DNA of 64,000 nt from assembly GCA_934183325.1 (NCBI GenBank), contig CAKPSH010000009.1, positions 1 through 64,000 of the forward strand. The letters are read 5' to 3'. The stretch is from an uncultured Clostridia bacterium. GTDB taxonomy: Bacteria > Bacillota > Clostridia > TANB77 > CAG-508. Below, piece after piece: positions 62,701 to 64,000 of the stretch. A program made the position numbers and the translations under genes. The notes under the pieces are model-generated. The model was given only the letters and a program-made list of their open reading frames with translations. It did no database searches and was not told where the DNA came from. The stretch's first letter is position 1. Every line of letters begins with the position of its first letter.

Positions 62701-64000
62701 CTTTGCTATTTATTCTTAAATATTTTGCCTCCTCTTCTGCTCTTGCTCTTGCCAATTCAATCTCTCTACTTATATTTTCTTCATTAGAATAATATTTGAT
62801 ATTTTCTAAAACTTCTTTTCTATCCTCTGATACAGTTATTACAAAGTTTAAAATTACTTGTTCATTTTTTGGTATCTTTATTGTTCTTCTCATTGCAATA
62901 ACAGGTTCTATTTGTTCTTCTAATTTTTTTGAAAATGGAATTGAATTTTCTATATATTTTTTTATTATTTGCCCATTATTTTCATATTCTAATTCTCCAA
63001 TACAACTACTATTAGTGTAAAATGTTGTTCCTGCATAGTATTCTTGTTCATTATCTCTTTTATTTCTTTTTATTATTATTGTATCATTTTCCATTTGTTC
63101 AAACTCTATTCCTAAATTGTTAAATGCTCTATGTGAATAATCTTGTTCTTTATTTGATAAAATTGGTTCATATACTGATGATATTTCTATTGTTTCATCT
63201 ATGTTTGAATTATTTTTTAATATTATTCTTCTTATTTCTGTTCCAGAGTTCTGTGCAACTACAATGTTTTGCATCGTTTCTATATTTTCATCATTTCTTA
63301 TTATTGTATTTTTGTCTGGTGCAAATATGATTTTATATCTATCTGGTTTTACACTAAAACTGTCTATATTTGCTTTCCATAATCTCTTTGTTCTTATATT
63401 CTTTATATAAAAATCTATTCCACCCTTTTTATCGTTTGTTTCTTTAAAACGATTTACCATTATTCCTTTATAACTACTATATCCTTCTCCTTTTGCATTC
63501 ATTACTATATTATAATTTTCATTTGAAATTACATTTGCAGGAATAAGATTTTCATTTATCTTTGTATATACATTCTCTTCATAATTATCATATATCGTAT
63601 ATTTTATCTTTTCAACTTTTTCTTTTTTCTCTTTGGTTATTAGCATTTTTTCTGGCATTTTCTCTTGTAATAGAATATCAATTGCTTTTATTTCTGGATT
63701 GTTCATAAATCTTTTTTGTAAAATATTTTTATTAAACAAATTATTTATTGATAATAAAATTAATGCCTGATGATGTGCCATATAATTTTTTACTGGTTCA
63801 CTCTTTCTATTTTTTCTTAATCTTTCTGGAGTATAATCAATAGATTCATAAAATCCATATCTTCCCAGCATTTCTTGTTCTTCTAATTTTTTTAAGTTTG
63901 AAAATACTTCTAGTGGATAATCATTTATAGCTAGTACTGACCCATAAGTTGATACAACTATTTCATCTGCTAATCCTCTTTTTAATCCTAACCAAGGAAT
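59756..64000 (-). CDS. Cyclic beta-glucan synthase-like / GH94 phosphorylase-family protein (5' end outside the window)
   Basis: The frame stays open to the window edge, giving 1414 residues of a larger protein. The first part (about 1-110) matches the glycoamylase-like domain of NdvB/Cgs proteins (GLADEIVVSTYGSVLAINDY, then MAHHQALIL). Then come carbohydrate-binding beta domains and a C-terminal GH94 module with WRLWGKSAFYQSGGA-type residues (CRLWGKSAFYQSGGAFGFRD), the catalytic-type GDWNDGF and TWYTGSSSWYYNAGLEWILG. In Cgs proteins this module performs phosphorolytic chain-length control. Whether an N-terminal GT84 domain exists cannot be seen here. No second start is needed within the window. 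Confidence 0.88.
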   Translation of the reverse strand: MPWLGLKRGLADEIVVSTYGSVLAINDYPLEVFSNLKKLEEQEMLGRYGFYESIDYTPERLRKNRKSEPVKNYMAHHQALILLSINNLFNKNILQKRFMNNPEIKAIDILLQEKMPEKMLITKEKKEKVEKIKYTIYDNYEENVYTKINENLIPANVISNENYNIVMNAKGEGYSSYKGIMVNRFKETNDKKGGIDFYIKNIRTKRLWKANIDSFSVKPDRYKIIFAPDKNTIIRNDENIETMQNIVVAQNSGTEIRRIILKNNSNIDETIEISSVYEPILSNKEQDYSHRAFNNLGIEFEQMENDTIIIKRNKRDNEQEYYAGTTFYTNSSCIGELEYENNGQIIKKYIENSIPFSKKLEEQIEPVIAMRRTIKIPKNEQVILNFVITVSEDRKEVLENIKYYSNEENISREIELARARAEEEAKYLRINSKELKNYQRLLPYIIFQNPTKTLYIKNITKRKYLQEELWKYGISGDLPIVLVKIENIEDIQMINELLKAYEFFKNKNIKFDLVVLLKEQNSYERYLEEGILKEISNIQLNYLINRGIYIIDKTEEKDLFMFRSNFVVDAKKGNLENVLDDIEEDYLYTVKNTAKDRKEEIIKPKFDNINYYINTKKLKYYNEFGGFSEDGREYIIKQDTENLLPTVWSNVLANEKFGTLVTNNLGGFTWSKNSRLNRLTAWSNNSVLDEPSEIIYIKDKDMQESWSIGKNPKPNNNEYSVIFGRGYAKYYNSNCGISQELEIFVPTNDSIKVNILKLKNNTQYRKNLRLIYYIKPVLGEDEIKTNGYIDLKFNRNANLVLAENLYGNSIGGISFISSSEEIKSFTGNKTSFIGNGNISNPDGIDKITLSNENSLGNDSCIAIEIELTIYPYDSKELTLLLGEGESKVEAQDLVYKYSDLRNCKNELSNVKSFWREQLEKIQVNTPLESMNIMQNGWLLYQTIACRLWGKSAFYQSGGAFGFRDQLQDTLGLKYVEPEVTRKQILKHCEHQFIEGDVEHWWHQETSRGIRTRFSDDLLWLPYTLCEYIKATNDIGILNEEVHYVTGRKLEEGENEIYDLYTTSTEKENVLKHCIRAIDKSLNFGENGIPKIGSGDWNDGFSKVGIQGKGESVWLGFFLYDVLDKFIYLMKKLNDDNLKDKISKYEEIKQALKRALNNNGWDGRWYKRAFMDNGDVLGSIENEECRIDSISQSWAVISNAGDNDKKYISMESLENHLVDKEAGIIKLLDPPFNKSKLEPGYIKMYLPGVRENGGQYTHAAVWVIIAETILGFGDKANEYYRMINPIEHARTKDEAKKYKVEPYVMPADVYGNSNLLGRGGWTWYTGSSSWYYNAGLEWILGFKIEEEKIRINPCIPSQWKEYSIHYKYKNTIYNIIVKNPSSKNTGITKIFINGKEEKEIQLIDDGKIYDIEIIM

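Overview
The window is a very AT-rich chromosomal segment from a low-GC, Gram-positive, anaerobic, probably spore-forming member of the Clostridia or a relative. The supporting genes are anaerobic ribonucleotide reductase (nrdD/nrdG), bifunctional AdhE, a Spo0E-like regulator, a CotF-like coat protein, the DUF881/sbp division cluster and gene orders such as gdpP-rplI-dnaB and yqzL-recO. The very low GC resembles uncultured gut Clostridia, but I cannot name a genus from sequence alone.

Layout. Almost everything is on the minus strand. Positions 1-18.1 kb carry metabolism and information genes: adhE, recO (frameshifted), yqzL, nrdG, nrdD, ftsH, tilS, dnaB, rplI, gdpP, two small coat-related genes, pcrA and an arginine/tyrosine phosphatase. 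An orphan plus-strand gene lies at 18.2 kb. Positions 19.5-32.5 kb carry prfA, a radical-SAM-derived protein, rnc, maf, ftsZ, ftsA, sbp, two DUF881 genes, divIB, murA (frameshifted), recN and a D,D-carboxypeptidase. Positions 32.5-49.9 kb carry a type IV secretion-like locus: a bifunctional wall hydrolase, two NTF2-like anchored proteins, an ABC exporter, a VirB6-like channel with a long Ser/Asn tail, VirB4, a TraC-like protein, PrgI, three pilin-like proteins and a Spo0E-like gene. No relaxase or VirD4 coupling protein is present. At 50.2 kb is an isolated plus-strand gene of strikingly high GC. Positions 50.6-64 kb carry paired M16 peptidases, leuS, a plus-strand zinc-peptidase-like gene, a gltD-like gene, rpmA, rplU and the 3' part of a cyclic-glucan-synthase-like gene.

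The main unexpected findings are as follows. (1) A par/Fst-like type I toxin-antitoxin module sits at 57.14-57.40 kb, with convergent promoters, direct repeats, a shared bidirectional terminator and a 24-residue hydrophobic peptide ending in LDEE. (2) A two-hairpin intergenic repeat is present in four copies, each directly behind an intrinsic terminator. (3) Arrays of TGTAAY boxes with 11-bp spacing, matching the WalR consensus, lie at four promoters including ftsA. (4) A coupling-protein-less T4SS locus shares its operon neighbourhood with wall enzymes. (5) A high-GC Trp/Cys/His-rich small membrane protein is expressed from a native-looking AT-rich promoter. (6) recO and murA both carry frameshifts.

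All calls come from reading the sequence. No database search was run.
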